From contig CALVUU010000128.1 of assembly GCA_944363655.1 (NCBI GenBank), forward strand, positions 1 to 17,077: 17,077 nt of DNA, in the 5' to 3' direction. This DNA comes from an uncultured Bacilli bacterium. GTDB taxonomy: Bacteria; Bacillota_I; Bacilli_A; RF39; UBA660. A program made the translations under genes and the position numbers. The notes under the pieces are model-generated. The model ran no database searches. It was not told the origin of the DNA and worked only from the letters and a program-made list of their open reading frames with translations. Below are positions 1 through 7,904 of the stretch, piece by piece (positions within the stretch are counted from its first letter, which is position 1; each line of letters starts with the position of its first letter).

Positions 1-108
1 TTGGTAATCACTCATAAATTAGATAACGCTGGTTATTCAGTTATACCAATGCTATTTACACTAACATTTAGTATATTATATAGAAATAGCAAAAAAGATA
101 AAGAGTAA
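1..108 (+). CDS. C-terminal fragment of an unidentified membrane protein
   Basis: The reading frame is open from the first base to a TAA at 106-108, giving 35 residues whose start lies outside the window. It holds one hydrophobic stretch (around IPMLFTLTFSILY) followed by a short Lys/Asp/Glu-rich tail, typical of the last membrane helix of a polytopic protein. A His-x3-Asn spacing (HKLDN) just before the helix is reminiscent of the third motif of CPBP-type intramembrane proteases, but this fragment is too short to name. A NUDIX pseudogene follows 32 bases downstream. Confidence 0.5.
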   Translation: MVITHKLDNAGYSVIPMLFTLTFSILYRNSKKDKE

Positions 109-125
109 TACAAATTATAATTTAT

Positions 126-131
126 AAGGAG
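126..131 (+). promoter_or_regulatory. Shine-Dalgarno site of the NUDIX gene
   Basis: AAGGAG lies nine bases before the ATG at 141. A TATAAT at 116-121 could be a -10 box, but there is no convincing -35 and it would leave almost no leader. Confidence 0.55.
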
Positions 132-140
132 AAAATCAAA

Positions 141-593
141 ATGAATTTAGATTATAAGATAGACAATAATAGATTTAATGCAAGAGTTTCATCAATTATA
201 TATAATAAAGATAAAACTAAAATATTATTATTTAAGATGAAAGATAGAAATTTTTATATGCTACCTGGCGGAAGAATAGAAATGAATGAAGATAGTTTAA
301 GAGCTGTAAAAAGAGAAATTTCAGAAGAACTTGGTTTTGATTTGAAATTCACCCTTTGTTCTATTCAAGAAAACTTTTTAAAACTAAAAAAACACTAATA
401 TTATGCAATATTGTTTTTGCTATAAAACAATATATGATGGTAAAATAGATGATGAAAAATTCGTAATAATGATCAGGTGTTTGAATGGATAAATTTAAAT
501 AAATTATCAAATATTATAATTAAACCATCTTCAACTTGTAAATTAATCCAAGATGATAACAATGATATAAAGCACATAATAGAATTTGAATAA
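141..593 (+). pseudogene. NUDIX hydrolase, broken by two compensating frameshifts
   Basis: The first 85 residues carry a complete NUDIX box (GGRIEMNEDSLRAVKREISE then ELGF, matching G-x5-E-x7-REUxEExGU), so the ancestor hydrolysed a nucleoside diphosphate linked to another moiety. The frame stops at 396-398 after an A-run. The protein continues in the +1 frame from about 394 (TNIMQYCFCYKTIYDGK) and returns to the original frame near 465 (NNDQVFEWINLNKLSN), ending at TAA 591-593. The three pieces together give a normal length of about 150 residues. The simplest reading is one inserted A in the run around 385-392 and one lost base near 463. The start is the ATG at 141, behind a good Shine-Dalgarno. 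Substrate cannot be inferred. Sequencing error is the alternative to real decay. Confidence 0.8.
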
Positions 594-621
594 AAAAATT
601 AAGTAGAAGGAAGTGATGAAA

Positions 622-1479
622 ATGAATAATAATCCAATTCAATGGTATCCTGGACACATGGCTAAAACCAAAAGAGAATTAAAGGAACGGATGAATTTAA
701 TAGATTGTATTTATGAAGTAATTGATGCTAGGATGCCATTATCATCAAAAATTAAAGATATTGATGATATAATACGTAATAAGCCTAGGATTTTAATCAT
801 GACTAAAAAAGATTTGTGTGATTTGAATACTACTAATAAATGGGTAAAATTTTATGAAGAAAAAGGATATAAAGTTATATTACTTGATTTAACTAATAAT
901 GATGATTATAAAAAGTTAATTGATATAACTAAAGATATGATGAAGTCTATACAAGAAAAAAGAAAAAGTCAGGGATTAAAAGAAAAAGAAATAAACGTAG
1001 GAGTTATTGGTATACCTAATGTAGGTAAAAGTACTCTTATAAATAAACTGGCTGGTAGAAAAGTAGCAAGTGTTGGTAATAAACCGGGGGTAACTAAACA
1101 AGTTAACTGGCTTAAGACTAATACAGGGTTATTACTTTTAGATACGCCAGGTATTTTATGGCCGAAGATTGAAGATAATGAAGAGGCTCTTGCTTTGGCA
1201 GCAACAGCCACAATAAAATCGGAAATATTAAATATGACGGATATCGGAGGATATTTAGTGTCTTTTTTAAAAAATTATTATCCTAATACATTAGAAGAGA
1301 GATATAAAATAGAAGTATCTAAAGATCCTAATGAAGTGTTTTTAGAAATTGCTAAGAAAATTGGAGCTTATAAAAACGATGAAGTTGACTATGAAAAAGT
1401 AAGTATTAAAATATATAATGATGTAGTATGTGGGCGTATTAAAGGAGTGACATTTGATCGGTGGAAACAGATTTATTAA
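622..1479 (+). CDS. rbgA: Ribosome biogenesis GTPase RbgA (YlqF)
   Basis: This is a circularly permuted GTPase needed for a late step of 50S subunit maturation, acting in the cytoplasm on the pre-50S particle. The G4 motif (TKKD, about residues 61-64) precedes the P-loop GIPNVGKST (about 130-138) and G3 DTPG (about 174-177), the order that defines the YlqF/YawG group. The family N-terminus IQWYPGHMAK is present, and the 285-residue length is normal. GTG 613 and ATG 616 are in frame upstream. I chose ATG 622 because AAGGAAGTGAT at 607-617 matches the 16S anti-SD with one mismatch and sits four bases before it. The 3' end overlaps rnhB by 19 bases, as in the conserved rbgA-rnhB pair. Confidence 0.95.
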   Translation: MNNNPIQWYPGHMAKTKRELKERMNLIDCIYEVIDARMPLSSKIKDIDDIIRNKPRILIMTKKDLCDLNTTNKWVKFYEEKGYKVILLDLTNNDDYKKLIDITKDMMKSIQEKRKSQGLKEKEINVGVIGIPNVGKSTLINKLAGRKVASVGNKPGVTKQVNWLKTNTGLLLLDTPGILWPKIEDNEEALALAATATIKSEILNMTDIGGYLVSFLKNYYPNTLEERYKIEVSKDPNEVFLEIAKKIGAYKNDEVDYEKVSIKIYNDVVCGRIKGVTFDRWKQIY

Positions 1480-2096
1480 AATATGAACAAGAATTATATA
1501 ATCAAGGCTATAAATTAATCGCCGGAACTGATGAAGTAGGACGAGGTCCTTTAATTGGCCCTGTTGTGGCTGCTGCGGTAATACTTCCTGTTGGGTATAT
1601 CCTCCCAGGTTTAACGGATTCTAAAAAATTAAGTGAGAAAAAACGCAATAAATTTTATGAAATTATCAAACGTGATGCTATAAGTTATGGTATAGGAATA
1701 GTTGATGCTAAAGTAATTGATGAGATAAATATTTATGAAGCATCACGTCTAGCTATGATAAAAGCCTTAGAAAATTTAAATATAAAACCTGATTATATAT
1801 TAAGTGATGCCATGCCACTTCCTTATGAAAACAGTAAACCTATCATTCATGGTGATGCACTATCAGAGTCTATTGCAGCAGCAAGTGTACTTGCTAAGGT
1901 TACGAGAGATAATATGATGTATGCACTGGATAAAAAATATCCCGAATATGATTTTAAATCACATAAAGGATATCCGACCAAAAAACATCTTGAAAATCTA
2001 GAAAAATATGGTATATTAGATAATTATAGGTTCAGTTATAAACCTGTTAAAGAAATTGCAGAAAAGAGGAAACATGAAGAAGTTGTTAAACAATAA
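1461..2096 (+). CDS. rnhB: Ribonuclease HII
   Basis: This endonuclease cleaves the RNA strand of RNA-DNA hybrids and removes single ribonucleotides misincorporated into DNA. The type-2 RNase H signature GTDEVGRGPLIGPVVAAAV is at residues 22-40, with acidic catalytic residues D24 and E25. Asp116 lies in LSDAM, and Asp150 ends the block GDALSESIAAASVLAKVTRD. The length of 211 residues is somewhat below the Bacillus enzyme because the N-terminal extension is short. Translation begins at a GTG that overlaps the end of rbgA by 19 bases, so coupling is likely. The 3' end overlaps the next gene. The highly charged C-terminal tail (EKRKHEEVVKQ) is not catalytic. Confidence 0.95.
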   Translation: METDLLKYEQELYNQGYKLIAGTDEVGRGPLIGPVVAAAVILPVGYILPGLTDSKKLSEKKRNKFYEIIKRDAISYGIGIVDAKVIDEINIYEASRLAMIKALENLNIKPDYILSDAMPLPYENSKPIIHGDALSESIAAASVLAKVTRDNMMYALDKKYPEYDFKSHKGYPTKKHLENLEKYGILDNYRFSYKPVKEIAEKRKHEEVVKQ

Positions 2097-4137
2097 TTTA
2101 ATTAAAAACTTTTTGATCATTTTTATATTTACTTTTTTACTAGAAATAACTTTTCGTTTAATAAGTGGTACTGAAGTTTTAGATGTATCTCTTATTAGAA
2201 TTATCTTGGGGCTAAGTTTTATATCCTTGATTCTTAGTTTTATTTTGTCTTGGACAAATAAGTTGTGTAGTAAAGTAATTATTATTTTTATAAGTTTTAT
2301 ATTTACTATATATTCATTTTTACAACTAGGATTTAATAACTTTATTGGAGTATATATGTCTTTTAATACATCTAGTCAACTTGGAGCAGTAACTTCGTAT
2401 ATAAAAGAATTTTTATTGTCATTTTTAGGTAAATTTTACTTTATATTTATACCATTTATATTACTAGTTTTATATTATATATTCTTAGATAAATATACAG
2501 AAAGAAAATTTAATAAAAAGTTTGTATTAAAATCCCATATTAAGTATGAACCTGGTATTAGAATTATATCAACTGTTTTAGTTTTATTTGGTATTAGTTT
2601 GGTTTATCATGAAACATTAACTGCTAAATTTATGCAAAATAGCTTACAAACAGTAAGTAATGAAGAATTATTTTCTTATCCTAGTGTACCAAGTTTAGTT
2701 ATAAATGAATTTGGAGTTATTGGTTTTGGTTTTTTAGATATTAAATCTCTTTATGTTGATCAACCTAATAATTATGTATTTGAGGAAATAGATGATAATA
2801 TTGGTTTTGATGTAACTGATAGAACGTTTGATGATACTTTATGGAAAAAATTAATTAATAGTGAAGATAATACAATTTTAAATAATATAAATAATTATTT
2901 AATTAATAATACTATTACTGATTATAATGAATATACTATGATGTTTGAAGGTAAAAATTTAATAGTTATTATGATGGAATCAGTAAATGAAATATTTATT
3001 AATCCGGATTTATATCCTAATTTTTATAAAATGTATAGTGAAGGAATAAGTTTTAGTAATAATTATTCTCCAAGAAATAGTTGTGCAACTGGTAATAATG
3101 AATTTAGTGCAATGACAGGTTTATATTCTATTCAAAATAATTGTACTGCTAATATATATCGGGATAATACATATGAAACAGCCATATTTAATTTATTTAA
3201 AAATGCCGGATATAAAACAAGTAGTATGCATGATTATACAGAATACTATTATTATCGTAATACAATTCATACTAATATGGGAAGTGATGCGTATTATGGA
3301 GTAGAAGATTTAGGTATTCCTTATTATAATGAGTATAAAAATTGGGCAAGTGATGAAGATTTTATGGATGTGGCAATGGATATAACATTAAAAGATACTA
3401 GCAATCCTTTTATGTTATGGCTTACAACAGTATCTAGTCATCAACCATATAATCAATCAAGTGTTGAAGGTGATAAATATTTAAGTATTACTGAAGATAC
3501 AGATTATCCAAATGATTTAAGAAGGTATATGTCTAAACTTAAAACACTTGATAATGCTTTGGGTATTTTACTTGATAGATTAGAGGGTGCTGGAATTTTA
3601 GATGATACAGTAATAGTTATGTTTGGGGATCACTATCCATATGGACTTAAAGATACAGTTATTAATCAAGTATTAGATTATGATTTAAACGATTATGAAA
3701 GAGAAAGAACACCACTTGTAATTTATAATAGTAAAATAGAACCATTAGTAGTAGATAAATATACATCTTATGTTAATTTAACCCCAACAATTGCTAATAT
3801 GTTTGGACTAGATTATGATCCAAGGCTTTATATGGGAAGTGATGTTTTTGATGAAGATTATTGGAATTTAGTAGTATTTGCTGATGGTTCTTGGAAAAAT
3901 GATTTAGTATATTATAATGCCGCAACTAGTGAAGTAACATATTATACTGATAATATAATACCTTATGAAGAAATAAGGAAAATTAATAGTTTGATTACAA
4001 CTAAAATGCAAATGAGTTCTATGATTATTCAAAATAATTATTATGAATATTTAAGTAATGCTTTAGCAAGTTTAGAAAAAAGACAAGAAACATATGCTAA
4101 TACTGAGAATAATTATATAGAAGTAATAGGAGGATAA
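2074..4137 (+). CDS. LTA synthase family sulfatase (LtaS-like polyglycerolphosphate transferase)
   Basis: This is a polytopic membrane enzyme with an extracytoplasmic sulfatase-fold domain. Family members move glycerolphosphate from phosphatidylglycerol onto lipoteichoic acid or a related polymer. Five predicted membrane helices lie in residues about 9-180. The catalytic domain spans about 294-600. Likely active-site residues, by comparison with S. aureus LtaS, are E302 (MMES), nucleophile T339 (SCATGNNEF), H456 (SSHQPY) and D519-H520 (GDHYPYG). The 687-residue length is typical. A TTG at 2056 is in frame, but ATG 2074 is preferred because AGAGGA ends three bases before it. It overlaps rnhB by 23 bases and abuts topA with no gap. 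The exact product (LTA or another glycerolphosphate polymer) is not decided by sequence alone. Confidence 0.85.
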   Translation: MKKLLNNNLIKNFLIIFIFTFLLEITFRLISGTEVLDVSLIRIILGLSFISLILSFILSWTNKLCSKVIIIFISFIFTIYSFLQLGFNNFIGVYMSFNTSSQLGAVTSYIKEFLLSFLGKFYFIFIPFILLVLYYIFLDKYTERKFNKKFVLKSHIKYEPGIRIISTVLVLFGISLVYHETLTAKFMQNSLQTVSNEELFSYPSVPSLVINEFGVIGFGFLDIKSLYVDQPNNYVFEEIDDNIGFDVTDRTFDDTLWKKLINSEDNTILNNINNYLINNTITDYNEYTMMFEGKNLIVIMMESVNEIFINPDLYPNFYKMYSEGISFSNNYSPRNSCATGNNEFSAMTGLYSIQNNCTANIYRDNTYETAIFNLFKNAGYKTSSMHDYTEYYYYRNTIHTNMGSDAYYGVEDLGIPYYNEYKNWASDEDFMDVAMDITLKDTSNPFMLWLTTVSSHQPYNQSSVEGDKYLSITEDTDYPNDLRRYMSKLKTLDNALGILLDRLEGAGILDDTVIVMFGDHYPYGLKDTVINQVLDYDLNDYERERTPLVIYNSKIEPLVVDKYTSYVNLTPTIANMFGLDYDPRLYMGSDVFDEDYWNLVVFADGSWKNDLVYYNAATSEVTYYTDNIIPYEEIRKINSLITTKMQMSSMIIQNNYYEYLSNALASLEKRQETYANTENNYIEVIGG
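4128..4133 (+). promoter_or_regulatory. Shine-Dalgarno site of topA
   Basis: A perfect AGGAGG sits four bases before the topA ATG, inside the last codons of the LtaS-like gene. It supports the ATG at 4138 and tight coupling between the two genes. Confidence 0.75.
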
Positions 4138-6165
4138 ATGAAAAACTTAATTATTGTGGAATCACCTGCTAAATGTAAAACTATTGAAAAGTATTTAGGA
4201 GGGGATTATAAAGTAGTATCTAGTAAAGGACATATTAGAGACTTGGCTACAACTGGTAAGTTTGGTTTGGGAGTTGATGTTGATGCTGATTTTAAACCAA
4301 ATTATGTCATTATTAAGGGTAAGACTAAAGATGTCAATAATTTGAAAAAAGAAGTTAATAGTGCTGATACCATCTATTTAGCAACCGATCCCGATAGAGA
4401 GGGAGAAACTATTTCTTGGCATATTTATGATGAAATTAAAATACCTGATGAAAAGTATAAAAGAGTAGTATTTAATGAAATTACGAAAGATGTAGTAATA
4501 AATGCTATTAATAATCCAGGTAAAATTGATATGAATTTGGTTAAAAGTGGTGAAACCAGAAGAATACTTGATCGTATTATAGGTTTTAGATTATCAAAAC
4601 TTATGCAAAGAAAAACTGGTGGTAAATCAGCAGGAAGAGTGCAAAGTGTTGCTTTAAAACTTATAGTTGATCGGGAAAGAGAAATTAGAGCATTTGTTCC
4701 AAGAGAATATTGGACAATTGAGGCTGACTTTTCATCATTTAAAGCAGTTTTAGAAAAATACCATGGTAAAGAAATAGAAATACCTAATGAAGTAGCTGCT
4801 GATGAAATTTTAGATAAATTATCACGTTCTTTTAAAATTGAATCAGTTAGCGAAAAAGAAAAAAATAAAGCAGCAAGAGAAGTATTTAAGACTTCTACTT
4901 TACAACAACTTGCATCAACTAAACTGGGGTTTGCACCATCTAAAACAATGAAGATTGCTCAACAATTATATGAAGGTGTTGATTTGGGTAGTGAAACAGT
5001 TGGGCTTATTACTTACATGCGTACTGATTCTGTTCGTATATCTGATTCATTTGTTACTGATGCTTATAAATATATTAAAGGTAACTATGGTGATGAATAT
5101 ATCGGTTATGTAAAAAAGGGTAAGAAGAATGATGCGGTGCAAGATGCCCATGAAGGTATTAGACCAACAAGTATCGCGCGTACTCCGGAATCTGTTAAAG
5201 CATATTTATCTAACGATGAATATAAATTATATCGTCTTATATATATTAGAGCACTTGCATCACTAATGAGTGATGCCAAGACTCTTGCTACAACAGTAAT
5301 CTTAGAAAATAATGGCTATACTTTTAAAGCAACTGGTAGTGTTTTAAAATTTGATGGTTATTTAAAAGTTTATAGTGAATATGAAGATAGTGAAGATGTT
5401 ATATTACCAGACTTTAAGAATTATAAATCTGATGTTATAACAGCAGATAAAATTGATAAAATTCAACACTTTACTAAACCTGCTCCAAGATATACAGAAA
5501 GTAGTTTAATTAAAGAAATGGAAAGTTTAGGAATAGGTAGACCTAGTACTTATGCTACAATTGTTGGAACAATTAAAGATAGAGGATATGTAGTGCTTAA
5601 AGATAAAAAGTTTGAACCGACAGAAATAGGGGAAGAAACTACAGATAAATTACAAGAGTTCTTTAGTGATATAGTAAATGTTGAGTATACCGCAAATATG
5701 GAACAAGATTTAGATGAAATTGCGGAAGCTAAAAAAGATAATATCCAAGTTTTACATGAATTTTATGATGAATTTGAACCGTTAGTAGAAAAAGCATTCA
5801 AAGAAATGGAAAAGAAAGAACCTGTTCATACTGGAGAAGTTTGTCCTGAATGCGGCGGAGACTTAGTAATCCGCAAAGGAAAATATGGCGAATTTGTTGC
5901 TTGTAGTAATTATCCAACATGTAAATATATAAAAAAAGAAAAGAAGGAAGTTACAGAAGTTTGCAAATGTCCTAAATGTGATAAAGGAATGATTGTAGAA
6001 AGAAAAACCAAAAAAGGTAAAATATTTTATGGATGTAATAATTATCCAAAATGTAATTATGCCCTTTGGTACAAACCAACTGGTGAGGTTTGTCCAAAGT
6101 GTGGAGAACTAATTGTTGATAAAAATGGTTCTAATGTTTGTTTAAATTGTGATAACTCAGAATAA
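4138..6165 (+). CDS. topA: DNA topoisomerase I (type IA)
   Basis: This enzyme relaxes negative supercoils by a single-strand break with a 5'-phosphotyrosine intermediate. The TOPRIM domain starts the protein, with E8 in IIVESPAKCKTIEKYLG and the acidic Mg-binding motif at D84-x-D86-x-E88 (TDPDREGE). The catalytic tyrosine is Y293 in LITYMRTDSVRIS. Three C-terminal zinc-ribbon modules follow: C569/C572/C589/C595, C611/C614/C633/C639, and a shorter C652/C655/C668/C671. The length of 675 residues is normal for Firmicutes. The ATG directly follows the stop of the preceding gene. In Bacillus, topA is followed by trmFO and xerC. Here it is followed by a terminator and a truncated recombinase. The last codons form the left arm of that terminator. 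Confidence 0.97.
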   Translation: MKNLIIVESPAKCKTIEKYLGGDYKVVSSKGHIRDLATTGKFGLGVDVDADFKPNYVIIKGKTKDVNNLKKEVNSADTIYLATDPDREGETISWHIYDEIKIPDEKYKRVVFNEITKDVVINAINNPGKIDMNLVKSGETRRILDRIIGFRLSKLMQRKTGGKSAGRVQSVALKLIVDREREIRAFVPREYWTIEADFSSFKAVLEKYHGKEIEIPNEVAADEILDKLSRSFKIESVSEKEKNKAAREVFKTSTLQQLASTKLGFAPSKTMKIAQQLYEGVDLGSETVGLITYMRTDSVRISDSFVTDAYKYIKGNYGDEYIGYVKKGKKNDAVQDAHEGIRPTSIARTPESVKAYLSNDEYKLYRLIYIRALASLMSDAKTLATTVILENNGYTFKATGSVLKFDGYLKVYSEYEDSEDVILPDFKNYKSDVITADKIDKIQHFTKPAPRYTESSLIKEMESLGIGRPSTYATIVGTIKDRGYVVLKDKKFEPTEIGEETTDKLQEFFSDIVNVEYTANMEQDLDEIAEAKKDNIQVLHEFYDEFEPLVEKAFKEMEKKEPVHTGEVCPECGGDLVIRKGKYGEFVACSNYPTCKYIKKEKKEVTEVCKCPKCDKGMIVERKTKKGKIFYGCNNYPKCNYALWYKPTGEVCPKCGELIVDKNGSNVCLNCDNSE

Positions 6166-6184
6166 ATTCTGAGTTATTTTTCTT
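6152..6184 (+). terminator. Intrinsic terminator after topA
   Basis: A perfect 11-bp stem (ATAACTCAGAA, loop TAAA, TTCTGAGTTAT) is followed by a T-rich tail. The topA stop codon opens the loop, so the left arm is coding sequence. It closes the rbgA-rnhB-ltaS-topA run. Confidence 0.9.
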
Positions 6185-6196
6185 AACCATGTACCG

Positions 6197-6226
6197 TTAA
6201 AGGAAAAGTTTTTTTTGATATATAAT
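6197..6226 (+). promoter_or_regulatory. Possible promoter for the recombinase-fragment / surface-protein pair
   Basis: A consensus -10 box TATAAT is at 6221-6226. The best -35 at proper spacing is TTAAAG (6197-6202), which is weak. The predicted start near 6233 would give a leader of about 50 bases that begins with the inverted repeat at 6237-6273. Confidence 0.45.
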
Positions 6227-6236
6227 AATTTTAAGG

Positions 6237-6273
6237 TAGAAACGACTTAATTCGACAAGTTATTTAGTTTCTA
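6237..6273 (+). repeat. Inverted repeat in the leader of the recombinase fragment
   Basis: TAGAAAC (6237-6243) and GTTTCTA (6267-6273) pair across a 23-base loop. The loop has its own weaker ACTT/AAGT pairing. It lies at the predicted 5' end of the transcript. It could be an RNA hairpin or a protein-binding site. Seven base pairs in such AT-rich DNA may also be chance. Confidence 0.35.
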
Positions 6274-6285
6274 TTTGGTATTATT

Positions 6286-6624
6286 ATGTGGGTGTATGGT
6301 ATGAATAGAAAATATTATAATGATTTAGAACTTGCGTTAGATACAGAAGGTAAGTCTAAAGGTACTTATAGAGAATATTTTGCTAATATTGGTTATATGG
6401 AAAAATATTTTAATAAAAAAGATTTTAAAAAAATAACTTTAGAAGAATTAAAAGAATATGTAGATTATTTAGATAAAGAATATAGTAAAACTACTTATAA
6501 TAATCATGTTGCAGCGATAAGATATTTTTATAAAAATGTAGTAAAGAAAAAAAGTATGTTAGAAGTGTTAAATTTAAAAAGGGTAAAAGGTGAAAAAAAT
6601 GAAACGGAAGACATTAGTTGTTAG
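6286..6624 (+). CDS. Isolated SAM-like N-terminal (core-binding) domain of a tyrosine recombinase
   Basis: The 112-residue product resembles the helical DNA-embracing domain that precedes the catalytic domain in XerC/D and phage integrases. The pattern is TYREYFANIGYMEKYF, ITLEELKEYVDYLDKEYSKT, NNHVAAIRYFYKNVVKKK. The protein stops in the linker where the catalytic domain (R-H-R-Y tetrad) should start, so it cannot recombine DNA by itself. It could be a truncated relic or a DNA-binding protein in its own right. ATG 6286 and ATG 6301 are both possible starts, and neither has a good ribosome site. The 3' end overlaps the surface-protein gene by 26 bases. A terminator separates it from topA. The SAM-like assignment is by pattern only. 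Confidence 0.6.
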   Translation: MWVYGMNRKYYNDLELALDTEGKSKGTYREYFANIGYMEKYFNKKDFKKITLEELKEYVDYLDKEYSKTTYNNHVAAIRYFYKNVVKKKSMLEVLNLKRVKGEKNETEDISC

Positions 6625-7830
6625 TTTTATTGTTGTAATAGTTTTAGTACTAGTTGTTATTACTAAGTATCAACCAAATGATAAAGTAATACTTGAATCA
6701 AATGATGATTTAATTGTTACATCTAATGCTCTTTCTATGATGTATGAAACTTCTGCTGGAAGTGGAGAATATCAAGTATCTAGTGATACGTCTTGGCCGC
6801 AGGAGGGTTATATTTTTAATGATGAATTATCTAGTTGTGAAAATGGTAGTACTCTTAGTTGGGACGATGAGACTAAAAGTGTATTAATGGAAGCAAATGT
6901 ATCAGATAAATGTTATATTTATTTTGATGTGTATGAACCAACTTTCGCAGATAGAATAATTAGTTTATATGATGTTAATAATGAAGGAGCAAATGGTCTA
7001 TATTATCATGATGGACAAGGCACATATGGTTCTCTTGAAGCAGGAGATAATAGCTATCGCTTTAGTGGAGCAAATCCTAACAATTATGTGTGTTTTGGTA
7101 GTGATGCGGAAGTTTGCCCAAATGATAACTTATATCGCATTATAGGTGTGTTTGGTAATCAAGTAAAATTAATAAAATACGACTATGCCACAAGTACATT
7201 ATTAGGAACGGATGGGGCATATAATAGTTCGACAACATCATTAGGAGATTATTATAACGGTAGTCAAAGTACATTATATTTGTATTTTTGGAATAATGAT
7301 ACAGGCAGAAACATATGGAGCGAATCAAATCTAAACACAATAAATTTAAATGCAAATTATTTAAATAATATAGGAGGTACGTGGGCAAGTAAAATAGCAG
7401 AGCATACATGGCAAGTCGGAGGGAATACGTATCAAAACATATACAATGTCCCAGTAAAACAAACATATCAAAATGAAATAATAAGTCCATTAGATGCAAC
7501 AACATTTAGTGGAAAAGTAGGCTTAATGTATGCCTCAGATTATGGATATGCATCAAGCCCAAACAACTGGAGTACAAATTTATCTGATTATGCTAATGAT
7601 ACAAATAGAAATAATAACTGGATGTTTATGGGATTTAATGAGTGGATAATTTCTCCATCTCCAGATGGGCATATACCTAATTACTCATATTTATACAAAG
7701 TGAAGGAAACATTAGTAGAATACGTGTACATTATGAAGTATACGCAATTAGGCCCGCCTTCTACCTAAACTCTAATGTAGCTTATGTCTCCGGAACGGGT
7801 GCGGCAAGTGACCCTTATATCATTGCATAA
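6599..7830 (+). pseudogene. Membrane-anchored surface protein of a paralogous low-GC family, 3' frameshift
   Basis: The product begins MKRKTLVVSFIVVIVLVLVV, a single N-terminal signal-anchor, so the rest is predicted to be outside the cell. Two modules follow. Module 1 (about residues 60-110) has a WPQEGYIFNDELSSCENGSTL pattern and ends DKCYIYFD, with two Cys. Module 2 (about 115-410) contains ADRIISLYD, YRFSGANPNNYVCFGSD and NLYRIIGVFG. I recognise this arrangement from uncharacterised, often multicopy proteins of gut Bacilli; function is unknown. The open frame stops at 7768, but the conserved tail VHYEVYAIRPAFYLNSNVAY reads in another frame to TAA 7828-7830. One base is therefore lost (or two gained) between about 7681 and 7698. 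ATG 6599 is chosen over GTG 6590 because AAAAGGTG at 6585-6592 then serves as the ribosome site. The 3' half has more A-ending codons than the 5' half. Confidence 0.75.
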
Positions 7831-7856
7831 ACTCTTATTTAAGAGTTTTTCTTTTA
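7829..7856 (+). terminator. Intrinsic terminator after the surface-protein pseudogene
   Basis: An 8-bp stem AAACTCTT / AAGAGTTT with loop ATTT is followed by TTCTTTTATTT. It begins inside the stop codon of the frameshift-restored reading frame (7828-7830), which supports that stop as the original gene end. Confidence 0.85.
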
Positions 7857-7885
7857 TTTCAATATATTTAATTATGTGATATAAT
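7857..7885 (+). promoter_or_regulatory. Promoter of the fmt cluster
   Basis: The -10 TATAAT (7880-7885) has an extended TG at 7877-7878. A moderate -35, TTTCAA (7857-7862), lies at 17-base spacing. It sits immediately after a terminator and before fmt. The predicted start near 7892 is beyond the first in-frame ATG (7890), which argues for a downstream fmt start. Confidence 0.7.
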
Positions 7886-7904
7886 TTAGATGACGGTGAT
7901 GCTT

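Noticed and set aside
969..1211. Open frame of 80 codons on the minus strand within rbgA
   Set aside because: It is fully antisense to the P-loop region of a well-supported gene, with no ribosome site or recognisable protein features.
6237..6273. Invertible promoter switch flanked by TAGAAAC/GTTTCTA
   Set aside because: The interval is only 37 bases with 7-bp arms, and the -10 box lies outside it. The neighbouring recombinase lacks a catalytic domain. I kept it only as an inverted repeat.
7140..7505. Open frame of 121 codons on the minus strand within the surface-protein gene
   Set aside because: The product is rich in Leu/Tyr/His as expected from reading the complement of Asn/Thr/Tyr-rich coding sequence. 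The plus strand has clear family motifs and a ribosome site.
7768..7830. Programmed frameshift or phase-variable tract in the surface-protein gene
   Set aside because: No homopolymer, slippery heptamer or simple repeat lies near 7681-7698. A plain indel is simpler.
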